Below, piece by piece: positions 7,752 to 16,570 of a stretch of DNA of 37,925 nucleotides; the stretch's first letter is position 1, and each line of letters opens with the position of its first letter. The stretch lies in assembly GCA_002746295.2 (NCBI GenBank), contig NVWS02000028.1:1-37925 (forward strand), read 5' to 3'. This stretch comes from Zetaproteobacteria bacterium (lineage in GTDB: Bacteria; Pseudomonadota; Zetaproteobacteria; Mariprofundales; Mariprofundaceae). Below the pieces are notes generated by a model. The model was not told the DNA's origin and did no database searches. It worked only from the letters and a program-made list of their open reading frames with translations. The position numbers were made by a program, and so were the translations under genes.

Positions 7752-10379
7752 TTAGCTCAATTTGAAATGACTCACTGTTTTTTGCATGTCACTGGCTTGT
7801 GATTCAAGACGTTGGCTTGCGGCGGCGGTTTCTTCCACCAGTGCTGCATTTTGTTGTGTGGTACTATCCAATGAAGCAATGGCTTGATTGATTTGTTCAA
7901 TACCTTGCGCCTGCTCACTGCCTGCCGCTGCCATTTCAGCAATAATATCACTCACTTTACGCACCGATCCCACAATACCTTGCAGAGCTTCACCCGATTC
8001 ATCCACCAATTTCGAACCTTCATCCACACTGCTCAAACTGGCATTGATTAAACCTTTGATTTCACGCGCAGCTTCAGCACTTCTGCCTGCCAAGGTTCGT
8101 ACTTCACCTGCCACTACTGCAAAACCACGCCCTGCATCGCCAGCTCTTGCTGCCTCCACGGCTGCATTAAGTGCCAACAAATTGGTTTGAAAAGCAATTT
8201 CATCAATGACCGTGATAATATCAGCAATTTTTCGACTACTTTTATTGATGCCTGCCATCGCCTTCACAGCACGATCTGCAACTTCGCCACCATTTTCAGC
8301 TTCTTCTCGTGTTTTCACTGCCAACTGATCGGCCTGACGCGCATTGTCCGCATTTTGCTGCACGGTACTGGTCATTTCTTCAATACTTGCCGCTGTTTCT
8401 TCCAATGCTGCACCTTGTTGCTGCGTACGGTCTGACAATGTGTTGTTACCCCCCGATATTTCAGTCGCTCCTTGCGATACATCATCACCAATCATCCGAA
8501 TATCTTGCATGATACCAGCTAATTTTTCGGCTGTATTATTAGAAGCCTGTTTGATGGTATCAAATGATCCTTCATATGAACGTTGAATTCGATGGGTTAA
8601 ATCACCTGCTTCCAATGCTTTCAAACCTTCCACAGTATCCTGTATCGCTTGCTCCGTGCTTTCCAACAACTGATTCACCGCTTTTCCCAGTTCTTTATAA
8701 AAGCCTTCCTTTCCTTTCAAAATCACCCGTTGACTCAAATCACCCGCTTGAGCGGCTTGCAACACAGGCGCAATTTCTAGGTTCAGAATAAGCTGTAGTT
8801 TCTCTGAAGTATTATTGGCAGCTTGTTTACTATCATCAAAGAGACCTTCATAACTTGCCGTAATCCGATATTCAAGATTACCTTGCTCCAGAGCAGAAAA
8901 AGCAGAGGAGAGATCTGTAAACCCTTGTTCCAAGGTATTATTCAAAGTGTTGGTCACTTCTGCCAGTTGAGCATAGCAACCTTCTTTGCCATCCAATGAC
9001 ACTCGTTTGGTAAAATCACCTTGTTTGGCAGCATCCCAAACGGGTGCCATTTCGTCATTCAACACAGTTGATAAATTACTTCGCATGGCTTCCAAAGAGC
9101 GCATCAATACACCCAGTTCATCTTGGCTGGTACTATGCAAAATATCCGCATTCTTACTCAAATCACCTTTACGAATACGTTCAGCAAGCTTAAGTGCTTG
9201 ATTCAATGGCTGAGTAATACTTTTAATCACCAAAAACAACAAACTACCCAACAATAAAAGCGATATAACAAGAACAATGCCTTCCACCCACTCCATATGA
9301 AGAATTCGTTCTCTGGAAAGGTCAGACATATGCATCACAGCTTCATTCATAGCTTTTAAGGTGCTTATATTCAATTCTGCTACTCTTTGTTGATGTTCAA
9401 TAAAGGATGGTGAGCCAACCTTACTATCACGCAGACCTTGAACGGATGTGCGTAACTGTTTCCACTTAGCTGCTACTTCTTCCAGTTTTGTTAATAAGAC
9501 TGAATCGCTAGAGCCTGCAAGTGTGATGCTCTGAGACATAGCTAAATCAGTAAAGGTTTCACCACCTTGACGCAAAGCAGATAAGGTCAACTCAAATAAT
9601 TTTGCTGTTTTATCCGAAGCCAACACAGCATGGTGAGGATCGGCTTGATTAGCCAGTAACTCCTTCTCCACAGATGGATTGTGTGTAATCGCTGCACTCA
9701 CCACCAAGATACCCATCAAATCACCCACTTTAAAGTTTCTTTTAGCGCTGGCTGAATTTGAATTAGGACAATTAATACAATCTTGTTGGGTCACATACGC
9801 TGTGGCGTATTTGATCAATAGCTCAGAGCCCACTTGCGTTAATTTTGAAAAAGCTTGCTTAGGGTGTTGGCTCAATGCATCCCAAGCCCATCGATCAAAA
9901 TCAGTTTTTAAACCGTTATCTTTGTTTAAATTATATTTACTCAAAAGCTGGTATTGATAACCTGCATCTTCCCCCAAACTCGCTGATACCTCTTGCACAA
10001 ATGTTGTAGAAAATGGAATCGCACCTTTGATGCTCGCATAATGGGTACTTGCTGTAAACTCAGACCGCTCACGTCTTAATTTGCCTACAATATTTTTCGT
10101 GTAATAAGTACGGTCAGCAGTGATTTGAGTGGATGCGACCGATGCCAATGTTTCCGCTGATGCACGCAATTGATCCAGCGATACTTCTTGCATCACTTCT
10201 TTGGCGAACTTTTGTGTCAACATGCGCTCTCGCCCAGCTAGATTGATATTCGTACCATCCAACTCCTGCTGTTTCAATGTCATCACCGTATATACAACAA
10301 TACCCACCAAGGTCAGGGCAAATAAAACGCCAATCAATATTAATTTTTTACCGACTGCCAATTGGTTCAATGCGTTCAT
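7752..10379 (-). CDS. Methyl-accepting chemotaxis protein, DUF3365-like sensor, HAMP array
   Basis: This is an 875-residue inner-membrane chemoreceptor. An N-terminal membrane helix ([20 protein letters not shown]) leads into [12 protein letters not shown], as in PilJ/NarX-type sensors, and a periplasmic DUF3365/Tll0287-like domain containing CINCPN at 201-206 and [12 protein letters not shown] second membrane helix lies near residue 370-390, followed by at least three HAMP or HAMP-like units ([35 protein letters not shown]) alternating with GKEG(C/F)Y units. The C-terminus is the CheA/CheW-contacting domain with the hairpin tip [21 protein letters not shown]3365 domains normally bind haem c through CxxCH; here the histidine is proline. 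Start: ATG with GGGGAAG. No CheR/CheB-tethering pentapeptide is visible at the end (HFKLS). Confidence 0.92.
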   Translation of the reverse strand: MNALNQLAVGKKLILIGVLFALTLVGIVVYTVMTLKQQELDGTNINLAGRERMLTQKFAKEVMQEVSLDQLRASAETLASVASTQITADRTYYTKNIVGKLRRERSEFTASTHYASIKGAIPFSTTFVQEVSASLGEDAGYQYQLLSKYNLNKDNGLKTDFDRWAWDALSQHPKQAFSKLTQVGSELLIKYATAYVTQQDCINCPNSNSASAKRNFKVGDLMGILVVSAAITHNPSVEKELLANQADPHHAVLASDKTAKLFELTLSALRQGGETFTDLAMSQSITLAGSSDSVLLTKLEEVAAKWKQLRTSVQGLRDSKVGSPSFIEHQQRVAELNISTLKAMNEAVMHMSDLSRERILHMEWVEGIVLVISLLLLGSLLFLVIKSITQPLNQALKLAERIRKGDLSKNADILHSTSQDELGVLMRSLEAMRSNLSTVLNDEMAPVWDAAKQGDFTKRVSLDGKEGCYAQLAEVTNTLNNTLEQGFTDLSSAFSALEQGNLEYRITASYEGLFDDSKQAANNTSEKLQLILNLEIAPVLQAAQAGDLSQRVILKGKEGFYKELGKAVNQLLESTEQAIQDTVEGLKALEAGDLTHRIQRSYEGSFDTIKQASNNTAEKLAGIMQDIRMIGDDVSQGATEISGGNNTLSDRTQQQGAALEETAASIEEMTSTVQQNADNARQADQLAVKTREEAENGGEVADRAVKAMAGINKSSRKIADIITVIDEIAFQTNLLALNAAVEAARAGDAGRGFAVVAGEVRTLAGRSAEAAREIKGLINASLSSVDEGSKLVDESGEALQGIVGSVRKVSDIIAEMAAAGSEQAQGIEQINQAIASLDSTTQQNAALVEETAAASQRLESQASDMQKTVSHFKLS

Positions 10380-10411
10380 TTTACTTCCCCTATCTATTTA
10401 TCATTCTTTTA

Positions 10412-10542
10412 ACATAAAAATCACCAGTTCGTCATCCCCAAAATCTTTTATCGGGAATCTAATGATAGACCCTAGATACAAGCACTCGAGGGTGACGGTT
10501 GGATGATGATCGAAACGGTAGTTCCATACTTAAACGACTATA
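10412..10542 (+). repeat. Dispersed hairpin repeat, copy 3
   Basis: The core at 10430-10497 lies between the two chemoreceptor genes. The right arm carries the type I end ATACTTAAACGACTATA (10526-10542). The left end is degraded but AACATAAAAATCACCAG is alignable with the left arm of copy 5. Hairpin 1 has lost some pairing, while hairpin 2 (ACCCTAGA/TCGAGGGT) has one mismatch. Confidence 0.78.
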
Positions 10543-10568
10543 TCACCTATTCATGAACCATCAGGTAT

Positions 10569-13088
10569 TTACGATTGACTATCTTTTCTTAACGATTCAA
10601 TAAATTGTTGAATGCCTTTTTGAACGTCTTCAGTACTGCGGAGCATAGACGATGCCACATTAAGCATTTCACCCGATGATTGCGCGACATTGCTTGCTGA
10701 TTCAGCCATCTGATTTAAAGAATCATTGGCTTCTGACATGCTTAGATTGGCTTGTTGTGCAGCATTGGAAATACCATGTCCTGCACTCGCTTGTTGATCC
10801 ATCGCATGCACAACATGTGAAGTAAAGTCATTGATTTCTTGAATACTTTGACTGATAATATCCATAGCTTCTGTGGCTTGTTCACTCTCCTGTTGAATAC
10901 TATCCACTTGTTCACGAATTTTATTCGTGGCTTGTGAAGTTTGATTCGCCAACTCTTTCACTTCACCAGCGACCACTGAAAAACCACGCCCTGCATCACC
11001 TGCTCGTGCGGCTTCAATACTGGCATTCAATGCCAATAAATTGGTCTGCTCTGCAATATCTGAAATGGTTCCCACAATCGAACCCACTTCATGCACCACA
11101 GATGTCAATTTATGCATCATGACTGCTGCTGCATCCGCCTCTTTCACAGCCTGAATAGATTTGGCTTGTGTATCCAACACTTGCTTCGATACTTGATTGA
11201 TACTCACACTCATTTCTTCCATCGCTGAAGATGTGCTATCCACATGAATACTTCCTCTATCCACACTTTGTACCGTTTGAGAGCTTTGTTGTGTCAAAGA
11301 GGATGCCACTGCATCCAAATCATGGGCGGTACGGTTCACTTGACCCACCGCACTCGACAACCCATGCATCAATGATCCCACATTATCTTCAAACTCCGTT
11401 GCCAAATCAGCCTGCGCCTTGGCTTTATCCATATTGCCTTGACGCTGAACAATCACACTAGATCGTGCCATTTCTTTGCCTTCAAATATTTCATATTGAA
11501 GAATAGATTGCATCGTTTTCATCGCATCAACAATCGCTCCCATTTCATCAGCACCATGTTTCACAGGTAATGTGCCATAATCACCTTCAACAATACGTTG
11601 CATACCCTCCACAATCTCTTGCAGAGGTTTGAATGTTTTTAGCATCATCAATAGCGATAATAGCAAGGATCCTAAAACACCAAATAGCGTTAACACCACA
11701 GCAAACATATAGGTTTCAGACACTTTTTTTTCTTCTGCATTTAATAAGCGGATTAAACTTTGATCCATGGCATCGTATAAAACCAAGGATGCTGCAATGG
11801 ATTGCGTTCCTTCAGAAAAATACTGACTACTATCCACATGAATACTCTCTGCATCCAACAGTTTTTGTTTAACCGATGCTAAATAAATGTGACTGGTCGC
11901 CTCAAGTTTGGACATCGGTGATGCCAAGCTTTCTTTTAACGTTGGGTTGTAGACTTGAATCACATGCATCGCATCTTGCAAAAGCTGCTGACTTTGCATT
12001 TTTGTTTTCACATACAGTTCCAACATCATGTCATGCTCTGAATTTGTGATGGTGTGACGCACTGCAATACCACTACCTAAACCTCGCAAACGCCCCATAT
12101 ATTCATTCAACATAGGAATGGTTTCCGATATAAACTCTGAAAGGTGAGCAATGGCAAGGGATGGATCTGTACTTAATTTTCCGCGATGCATGAGATCTGA
12201 AGATACCGACATCAAACCTTCAATAATTTCACTATGTGAACGAAAGCTTTCCTTGGCAGTCTCACGTTGCCATTGTTTTTCAACATTCAACCACTGCTGT
12301 TGAATAGAGCGAATTTTCTCATATTGATCTACAAAAGCCGAAGCTTTGGCAAGCTTGAGTAATGCTTGAAACGAGGTATCAACTTTTCCCTCATTCCCCA
12401 TAATTTTACCGATTAAATTTTTATTGCCCTGCAAGTAAGCATTGCCCATGCCGCGATGTTGCGGTAAATATTCCAACACATTACGAATGGAAGCAATCAA
12501 TGGCACAGCTGTAACCCGTAATTCTGTGGCACCTTTTTCCGCTCTTAAAACAGTAATAAACATGCTCCCCAATAAAAACAGTGTCAGCAAAGAAATACTT
12601 GCCGCTGCTAAAATAATGGTCTTGAGCTTGAGTGTTTTAAGAAACGAATACTTCAAGGAAGATGGAAACGTGGCAGTGCCTGCATTCACCTGCTTATAGA
12701 GACTATCAGCAGCATTAATTTGGGCTTGAGTTGGCTTGGTACGCACAGAAATATAACCTGAAACCTTGCCTTGCTTATCATATTCAGGCGAAACATTGGC
12801 AATCACCCAATAGTAATCACCATTTTTACAACGATTTTTCACCAAACCTGTCCAAGGTTTCTCCGCAGAAATCGTATCCCATAAATCTTGAAAAGCTGGG
12901 GATGGCATATCAGGATGACGTACGGTATTGTGTGCTTTCTGCTTCAATTCAATCGCACTAAAGCCTGCAAGATCACAAAAGGCTTGATTGGCATAAACAA
13001 TTCGACCTTTTAAATCTGTTCGTGAAACCAAAATATCTGTGTCATTCATTTTGTGTTCTATCTGAGTAACAGGCTGGTTATTGCGCAT
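10569..13088 (-). CDS. Aer-like PAS chemoreceptor for energy/redox taxis
   Basis: This is an 839-residue receptor. Residues 1-125 form a PAS domain very like Escherichia coli Aer: the segments [36 protein letters not shown] and [10 protein letters not shown] match the FAD-binding PAS of that protein. A membrane helix ([20 protein letters not shown]) follows, then an extended region of about 300 residues, probably periplasmic, a second helix ([19 protein letters not shown]), a HAMP domain ([18 protein letters not shown]) and the signalling domain with the tip [18 protein letters not shown]. It probably reports cell redox or respiratory state to CheA. Unlike E. coli Aer it has a large second sensor region between two membrane helices. 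ATG start with AAGGA upstream. It belongs with the neighbouring receptor but is separated from it by repeat copy 3. Confidence 0.93.
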   Translation of the reverse strand: MRNNQPVTQIEHKMNDTDILVSRTDLKGRIVYANQAFCDLAGFSAIELKQKAHNTVRHPDMPSPAFQDLWDTISAEKPWTGLVKNRCKNGDYYWVIANVSPEYDKQGKVSGYISVRTKPTQAQINAADSLYKQVNAGTATFPSSLKYSFLKTLKLKTIILAAASISLLTLFLLGSMFITVLRAEKGATELRVTAVPLIASIRNVLEYLPQHRGMGNAYLQGNKNLIGKIMGNEGKVDTSFQALLKLAKASAFVDQYEKIRSIQQQWLNVEKQWQRETAKESFRSHSEIIEGLMSVSSDLMHRGKLSTDPSLAIAHLSEFISETIPMLNEYMGRLRGLGSGIAVRHTITNSEHDMMLELYVKTKMQSQQLLQDAMHVIQVYNPTLKESLASPMSKLEATSHIYLASVKQKLLDAESIHVDSSQYFSEGTQSIAASLVLYDAMDQSLIRLLNAEEKKVSETYMFAVVLTLFGVLGSLLLSLLMMLKTFKPLQEIVEGMQRIVEGDYGTLPVKHGADEMGAIVDAMKTMQSILQYEIFEGKEMARSSVIVQRQGNMDKAKAQADLATEFEDNVGSLMHGLSSAVGQVNRTAHDLDAVASSLTQQSSQTVQSVDRGSIHVDSTSSAMEEMSVSINQVSKQVLDTQAKSIQAVKEADAAAVMMHKLTSVVHEVGSIVGTISDIAEQTNLLALNASIEAARAGDAGRGFSVVAGEVKELANQTSQATNKIREQVDSIQQESEQATEAMDIISQSIQEINDFTSHVVHAMDQQASAGHGISNAAQQANLSMSEANDSLNQMAESASNVAQSSGEMLNVASSMLRSTEDVQKGIQQFIESLRKDSQS

Positions 13089-13163
13089 AGGTATCCTTTA
13101 AACCATGACCCTATTTCAACAGGAGGGTTTTAAATCTAAAGAAAGTTTGATGCCAGTTTATTA

Positions 13164-13336
13164 ACTGATGTTACGCACTCCGTCATCCTATGCTTCCACC
13201 TGCTCGTCATACCCGAAATCTTTTATCGGGTATTACCCATAGACCCTCGATACAAGCATTCGAGGGTGACGTGATGCAGACTCGTGGATGACCAGTCCGC
13301 ATGACGACATATTTCAAGCGAATGCGTAACATCAGT
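13164..13336 (+). repeat. Dispersed hairpin repeat, copy 4 (type II ends)
   Basis: This 173-bp element has perfect 14-bp terminal inverted repeats, ACTGATGTTACGCA at 13164-13177 and its complement at 13323-13336. Inside is the common core (13205-13271). Hairpin 1 is ATACCCGA/TCGGGTAT, a compensatory variant of ATTCCCGA/TCGGGAAT. These ends differ from the TATAGT ends of type I copies. The right end stops 3 nt from the stop codon of the flavoprotein gene at 13340. Confidence 0.85.
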
Positions 13337-13339
13337 AAC

Positions 13340-14761
13340 CTAAAACCAACGCATCAGAAAACGCACCAGCTTTTTCGTGCCTGCTGAAAAGAGTTTTCCC
13401 GTATAAAAACTACCTGCCACACGTTTATTGGCCTCTGAAAGGGTGGGATATGGTGCAATCATGGATGTCATCGCCCCAATTTTCATTTTTTGACTCATCG
13501 CCAACACCCAAGGTTGCAATAACTCACCTGCATGCAAGCCGACAATGGTTGCGCCAAGAATCTTACCCTTCTTTTCCGTCACAATCTTTATCATACCTTC
13601 AGTGCGATGTTCAGCCTGAGCGCGATCATTTTCAGCAAATTTCCAGCGTAAAATACGAATATTTTTGCCTGCTTTGTTGGCATCATCTTCTGTCATGCCC
13701 ACATGTGCCAATTCAGGATCAGTGTATGTCACCCAAGGCACGGCTGAATAATCCACTTTAGCGGGTATTTTGAACAAAATATTGCGAATCACGATACCTG
13801 CTTGATACGCTGCCATGTGGGTAAACTGATAGGGACCTGCCACATCACCAATGGCAAACACGCGTTTGTTGGAGCTTCTTAAACGCGCATCCACTGCCAC
13901 ACCGCGTGGTGAGTAATCAATACCTGCCGCTTCTAAATTCAAACCATTCACATTGGCGCGGCGACCTGTGGCAATCAATAAATGAGAGCCTTGAATACAT
14001 GCCTGTTCACCTGACAGCTCACAATACACCGCCATACCCTGCGCTGTTTTTTCAATGCGTAAATTTCGACCTCCCTCATAAAAGTCCATACCTTCTGAGG
14101 AGAGTCTATCAATGACGATTTGTGCCAATTCCCTATCATCTTTCATCAAAAGTTTTGCCACTTCCATGACCGTAACTTTTGCACCCAAACGCCGATGGGC
14201 TTGTGCCATTTCAATGCCAATGGGGCCGCCGCCAATGACAATCAAATGCTCAATCGAATCGCGATTGTCAAAAATATTTTCATTGGTGAAATAGTCCACC
14301 GTATCCAAACCTTCAATGGGCGGTACAAAGGCAGACGACCCCGTTGCCACCACAAAATACTTGGCTTGCACCTGCACATCCCCTGCTTGCACTGTTTTTT
14401 CATCGACAAAACTTGCCGCAGCTTGAATGACCTTTACACCCAAACCTTCAAAACGATCCACAGAGTCATTGGGGGCAATGGCAGCAATCACACCTTGAAC
14501 ATGGTCGTTCACTTTTGCCCAATCCACCTCAGGGCAAACAGGCTTGATACCAAATCCTTCCGCTTCACGCATGGTTTGTGCGACATGTCCTGCGGCTAAG
14601 ATGGCTTTAGAAGGTACACAACCTGTATTCAAGCAGTCACCACCCATGGCAGATTTTTCAATCAATACCACGTCAGCCCCCATTTGTGAAGCACCTGCCG
14701 CCACAGATAAACCACCTGAACCGCCACCAATCACACAAATATCTGTTTGAATCGTTTTCAT
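13340..14761 (-). CDS. FAD-dependent pyridine-nucleotide disulfide oxidoreductase (MerA/Lpd-like)
   Basis: This 473-residue flavoprotein belongs to the group I disulfide reductases. It has the FAD-binding GGGSGGLSVAAGA at the N-terminus, the redox-active pair in GGDCLNTGCVPSK (Cys43, Cys48), the NAD(P)H-binding VIGGGPIGIEMAQAHRRLGA and the FAD motif VFAIGDVAG. Near the C-terminus the dehydrogenase active-site His is replaced (APYPTLSE rather than HAHPTLSE), so it is probably not a true lipoamide dehydrogenase. There is no N-terminal metal-binding domain and no C-terminal Cys pair as in mercuric reductase. The ATG at 14761 with AAGGGGTGAAGGC upstream is preferred to a start 11 codons earlier. 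It is next to a TVP38/TMEM64 gene, a pairing widely seen in bacteria, but with a terminator-like hairpin between them. The substrate is unknown. Confidence 0.88.
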   Translation of the reverse strand: MKTIQTDICVIGGGSGGLSVAAGASQMGADVVLIEKSAMGGDCLNTGCVPSKAILAAGHVAQTMREAEGFGIKPVCPEVDWAKVNDHVQGVIAAIAPNDSVDRFEGLGVKVIQAAASFVDEKTVQAGDVQVQAKYFVVATGSSAFVPPIEGLDTVDYFTNENIFDNRDSIEHLIVIGGGPIGIEMAQAHRRLGAKVTVMEVAKLLMKDDRELAQIVIDRLSSEGMDFYEGGRNLRIEKTAQGMAVYCELSGEQACIQGSHLLIATGRRANVNGLNLEAAGIDYSPRGVAVDARLRSSNKRVFAIGDVAGPYQFTHMAAYQAGIVIRNILFKIPAKVDYSAVPWVTYTDPELAHVGMTEDDANKAGKNIRILRWKFAENDRAQAEHRTEGMIKIVTEKKGKILGATIVGLHAGELLQPWVLAMSQKMKIGAMTSMIAPYPTLSEANKRVAGSFYTGKLFSAGTKKLVRFLMRWF

Positions 14762-14801
14762 GCCTTCACCCCTTTTTGACTGTTTTTTTATCATGGTTCA
14801 A

Positions 14802-14824
14802 TTTTCTTTGTGTCTCTCTGGTTA
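14802..14824 (-). repeat. AACCAGAGAGACACAAAG dispersed motif, copy A
   Basis: On the minus strand this reads TAACCAGAGAGACACAAAG followed by AAAAT. A near-identical motif lies at 15822-15850. It resembles the AACCACAGAGACACAGAG-type sequence that recurs between genes in many bacterial genomes. It sits in the leader of the flavoprotein gene. Confidence 0.5.
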
Positions 14825-14859
14825 AAAAAGTTCTCGTTCCCACCTAGGACGTGAAGAAC
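14824..14859 (-). terminator. Terminator-like hairpin downstream of the TVP38 gene
   Basis: On the minus strand, GTTCTTCAC pairs with GTGGGAAC with one bulge, and an outer GTTCT/AGAAC pairing is an alternative. A U-run from the A-run at 14824-14829 follows directly. It lies 13 nt after the stop of the TVP38 gene, so the flavoprotein gene downstream probably has its own promoter or depends on read-through. Confidence 0.5.
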
Positions 14860-14871
14860 GGGTCAATGGGT

Positions 14872-15567
14872 TTAACTCTTACCTTTCTGTTTCCATTTCT
14901 TATAGACGACAGGCACAAGTGCCAACACACCCAAACCAAACAATGCACCCATCATGGTCGGAGTCATAATGTTGGCAGCAGAAAAAGTGCCGCCTTGATC
15001 AAACATTTGACCCAAACCGCTACCAGCCAAGGCATAAACAAAGGTTCCAGGGATAATGCCGAAAAATGTTGCCACCACATACACGCGCAATGGCACACCC
15101 AAGAAAGCAGGGGCTAAGTTCACCAAAAAGAAGGGAAATATTGGAACAACACGCAAAATAAACATATAGCTCCACACATCTTCTTCAAAACCTGCTTGTA
15201 ATTTTTTGATGGTATTGCCTGCTTTGGCAAGTAAAAAATCACCCAAGGATGTTTTGGCAATGAGAAATAAAATCGTCGCTCCCAATGTTGCGCCTGTCAC
15301 TGCCATCGCAGCGCCCCAAACTGCACCAAAGAGAAAACCACCTGTGAGTGTCATGACCATGCCACCTGGTAATGAAAAGGCGACAACGGCAATATAAATT
15401 CCCAAATAAATCAAGGATGCCAACAAAGCATGGGCTTCAACGTATGTTGCTAAAGTGTGACGATGTTCTGCCAGTGTATCAAAACTTAAATAATGCCCCA
15501 AATCGAAAAAAAAGAAGGCGGCAACAGCTGCGGCAATGAGCATGATGGGTAGTATTCGTTTTAACAT
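14872..15567 (-). CDS. TVP38/TMEM64 family (SNARE-associated/DedA-like) membrane protein
   Basis: This 231-residue inner-membrane protein has an N-terminal helix (ILPIMLIAAAVAAFFFF), then hydrophobic segments with the typical family core: FSLPGGMVMTLTGGFLFGAVWG, then GATLGATILFLIAK, then ILRVVPIFPFFLVNLAPAFLGV with the conserved R..P.FP..N pattern, then FFGIIPGTFVYALAGSGLG. Members share the VTT fold with DedA proteins, which include lipid scramblases and proton-coupled transporters. The bacterial TVP38 role is not established. It is on the same strand just upstream of the disulfide-oxidoreductase gene, and fusions of these two families are known, suggesting a membrane-associated redox partner. 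The length is normal. Confidence 0.9.
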   Translation of the reverse strand: MLKRILPIMLIAAAVAAFFFFDLGHYLSFDTLAEHRHTLATYVEAHALLASLIYLGIYIAVVAFSLPGGMVMTLTGGFLFGAVWGAAMAVTGATLGATILFLIAKTSLGDFLLAKAGNTIKKLQAGFEEDVWSYMFILRVVPIFPFFLVNLAPAFLGVPLRVYVVATFFGIIPGTFVYALAGSGLGQMFDQGGTFSAANIMTPTMMGALFGLGVLALVPVVYKKWKQKGKS

Positions 15568-15629
15568 GTTTAAAATCCCTTATTTTATTGATGTTACGGA
15601 CGTGATGAAGAACAAGCGTTATTTCCAAA

Positions 15630-15766
15630 TATAGTGATTCAAGTATTAAATCACCACGTCATTCCCGAAATCTTTTATCGGGAATCTAATGATAGACCCT
15701 CGACACAAGCACTCGAGGGTGACGATTGGGTGATAGAAATGATAGTTCTATGCTTGAATCACTATA
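15630..15766 (+). repeat. Dispersed hairpin repeat, copy 5 (best type I element)
   Basis: This is the most complete copy, 137 bp. Its left end TATAGTGATTCAAG and right end CTTGAATCACTATA are perfect 14-bp inverted repeats beginning and ending in TA. The core (15657-15724) has CGTCA/TGACG ends, hairpin ATTCCCGA/TCGGGAAT with loop AATCTTTTA, and hairpin ACCCTCGA/TCGAGGGT. There is no internal reading frame. The structure is that of a non-autonomous IS630/Tc1-like MITE, with a TA target inferred from the ends. Confidence 0.88.
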
Positions 15767-15821
15767 TATATTCCCGCGCAGAAGCATGGTAACGAGATTA
15801 TTTTATCACGACTTTAAATGC

Positions 15822-15850
15822 TTTTCTTTGTGTCTCTGTACTCTGTGGTT
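15822..15850 (-). repeat. AACCACAGAG dispersed motif, copy B
   Basis: The minus strand reads AACCACAGAGTACAGAGACA followed by CAAAGAAAAG, the same motif as at 14802-14824 with a 6-nt insertion. It lies just downstream of the cupredoxin-like gene. Confidence 0.5.
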
Positions 15851-15871
15851 GTTTCTTTCGTGTAACATCAG

Positions 15872-16321
15872 TTACTTCACGATGAGTGTATAATCAAGTG
15901 TGGGGTTAAGCGGGCAAGAATAATAATATGCCCCCTTTTTTAAGGTAATGGCATAATCTTTACGCTCACCCTGATGAATCCCACCGCCTGAAACAGAAGG
16001 TAGCGTTAAACGTCCAAAACCTTGCCCTCGCAACCAAAAACCTAAATCATAGGGTACATCACGGTTATGAATTCGGAAAATATAATCCCCCACTGAAAGC
16101 GTGAGTACCTTGGCTTTAAAGAGGCGTTCTTTCTGAGTTTTTGCATTGATTGTTTTGCAAGCATCTGAGTTTTTTGCGTTAAACTGGTAATCTTTATGTT
16201 CAGCCTCAAGAAATTGGCAAGCCGTTTGGGTCAATGTGATGATATGGGGTGAAGCATTGACCAAGCCACTATAACCCGTAAATATCAGCATCATGCCTAT
16301 CATATATTTCCACATACACAC
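15872..16321 (-). CDS. Small exported cupredoxin-like protein of unknown function
   Basis: This 149-residue protein has an N-terminal signal peptide of about 23 residues (MIGMMLIFTGYSGLVNASP), so it is probably periplasmic. The second half resembles a cupredoxin beta-sandwich: VLTLSVGDYIFRIHNRDVPYDLGF near the first ligand position, HQGERKDYAITLKKGAYYYSCPLNP near the Cys, and DYTLIV as the last strand. The usual cupredoxin pattern Cys-Pro-x-His is not met, since the residues after Cys are PLNP and no histidine follows. Copper binding of the classical type is therefore doubtful. Two additional cysteines lie in the N-terminal part (TACQFLE, DACKTI) and may form a disulfide. I do not recognise a named family. 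It has its own upstream gap with a terminator belonging to the next operon. Confidence 0.6.
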   Translation of the reverse strand: MCMWKYMIGMMLIFTGYSGLVNASPHIITLTQTACQFLEAEHKDYQFNAKNSDACKTINAKTQKERLFKAKVLTLSVGDYIFRIHNRDVPYDLGFWLRGQGFGRLTLPSVSGGGIHQGERKDYAITLKKGAYYYSCPLNPTLDYTLIVK

Positions 16322-16462
16322 TCCCCAAACCTTTTATTATACTATGGCGGTTTGGTCGCAGCGGTGAAAAGTAACTTACAAATCAACTCGAACCATACGG
16401 TTTATCAGCATATTTCATGTTCATAAACACCTGAATTCAAGCGATAAATTAAATTTCCACAT

Positions 16463-16494
16463 AAAAAAAGGCAGGAGAATGACCCCCTGCCTTT
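16463..16494 (-). terminator. Rho-independent terminator after the cyclophilin gene
   Basis: A perfect 9-bp stem, AAAGGCAGG (16467-16475) with CCTGCCTTT (16486-16494), has a 10-nt loop. On the minus strand it is followed by seven U. It lies about 75 nt past the cyclophilin stop codon and should end the long rimP-to-cyclophilin transcript. The rest of the 16322-16570 gap holds only a solo repeat end. Confidence 0.85.
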
Positions 16495-16533
16495 GCATCT
16501 TTATTTAGTTTTTTGAGTCTGAAGACCCCTTTA

Positions 16534-16550
16534 AGATTTAAACGACTATA
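16534..16550. repeat. Solo type I repeat end
   Basis: AGATTTAAACGACTATA matches the right terminal repeat of copies 1, 3 and 9 (ATACTTAAACGACTATA) with few changes, but no core lies beside it. It is probably a remnant of a deleted element. It lies 20 nt downstream of the cyclophilin stop. Confidence 0.5.
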
Positions 16551-16570
16551 GCTAAATTTTTCGATATTTC

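Larger units (their letters stand above)
15568..15871. other. 304-nt intergenic region with nested repeats
   Basis: No coding potential was seen. The stretch holds a complete type I element (15630-15766), an AACCACAGAG-type motif (15822-15850), and near its edges an inverted pair related to the type II ends (ATTGATGTTACGGA at 15587-15600 and TGTAACATCAGT at 15861-15872). The promoter for the TVP38 gene must lie here or further upstream. Confidence 0.6.

Noticed and set aside
14120-14599. A 159-codon plus-strand open frame opposite the flavoenzyme
   Set aside because: No recognisable domain, no ribosome-binding site, and it lies wholly antisense to a well-supported gene.
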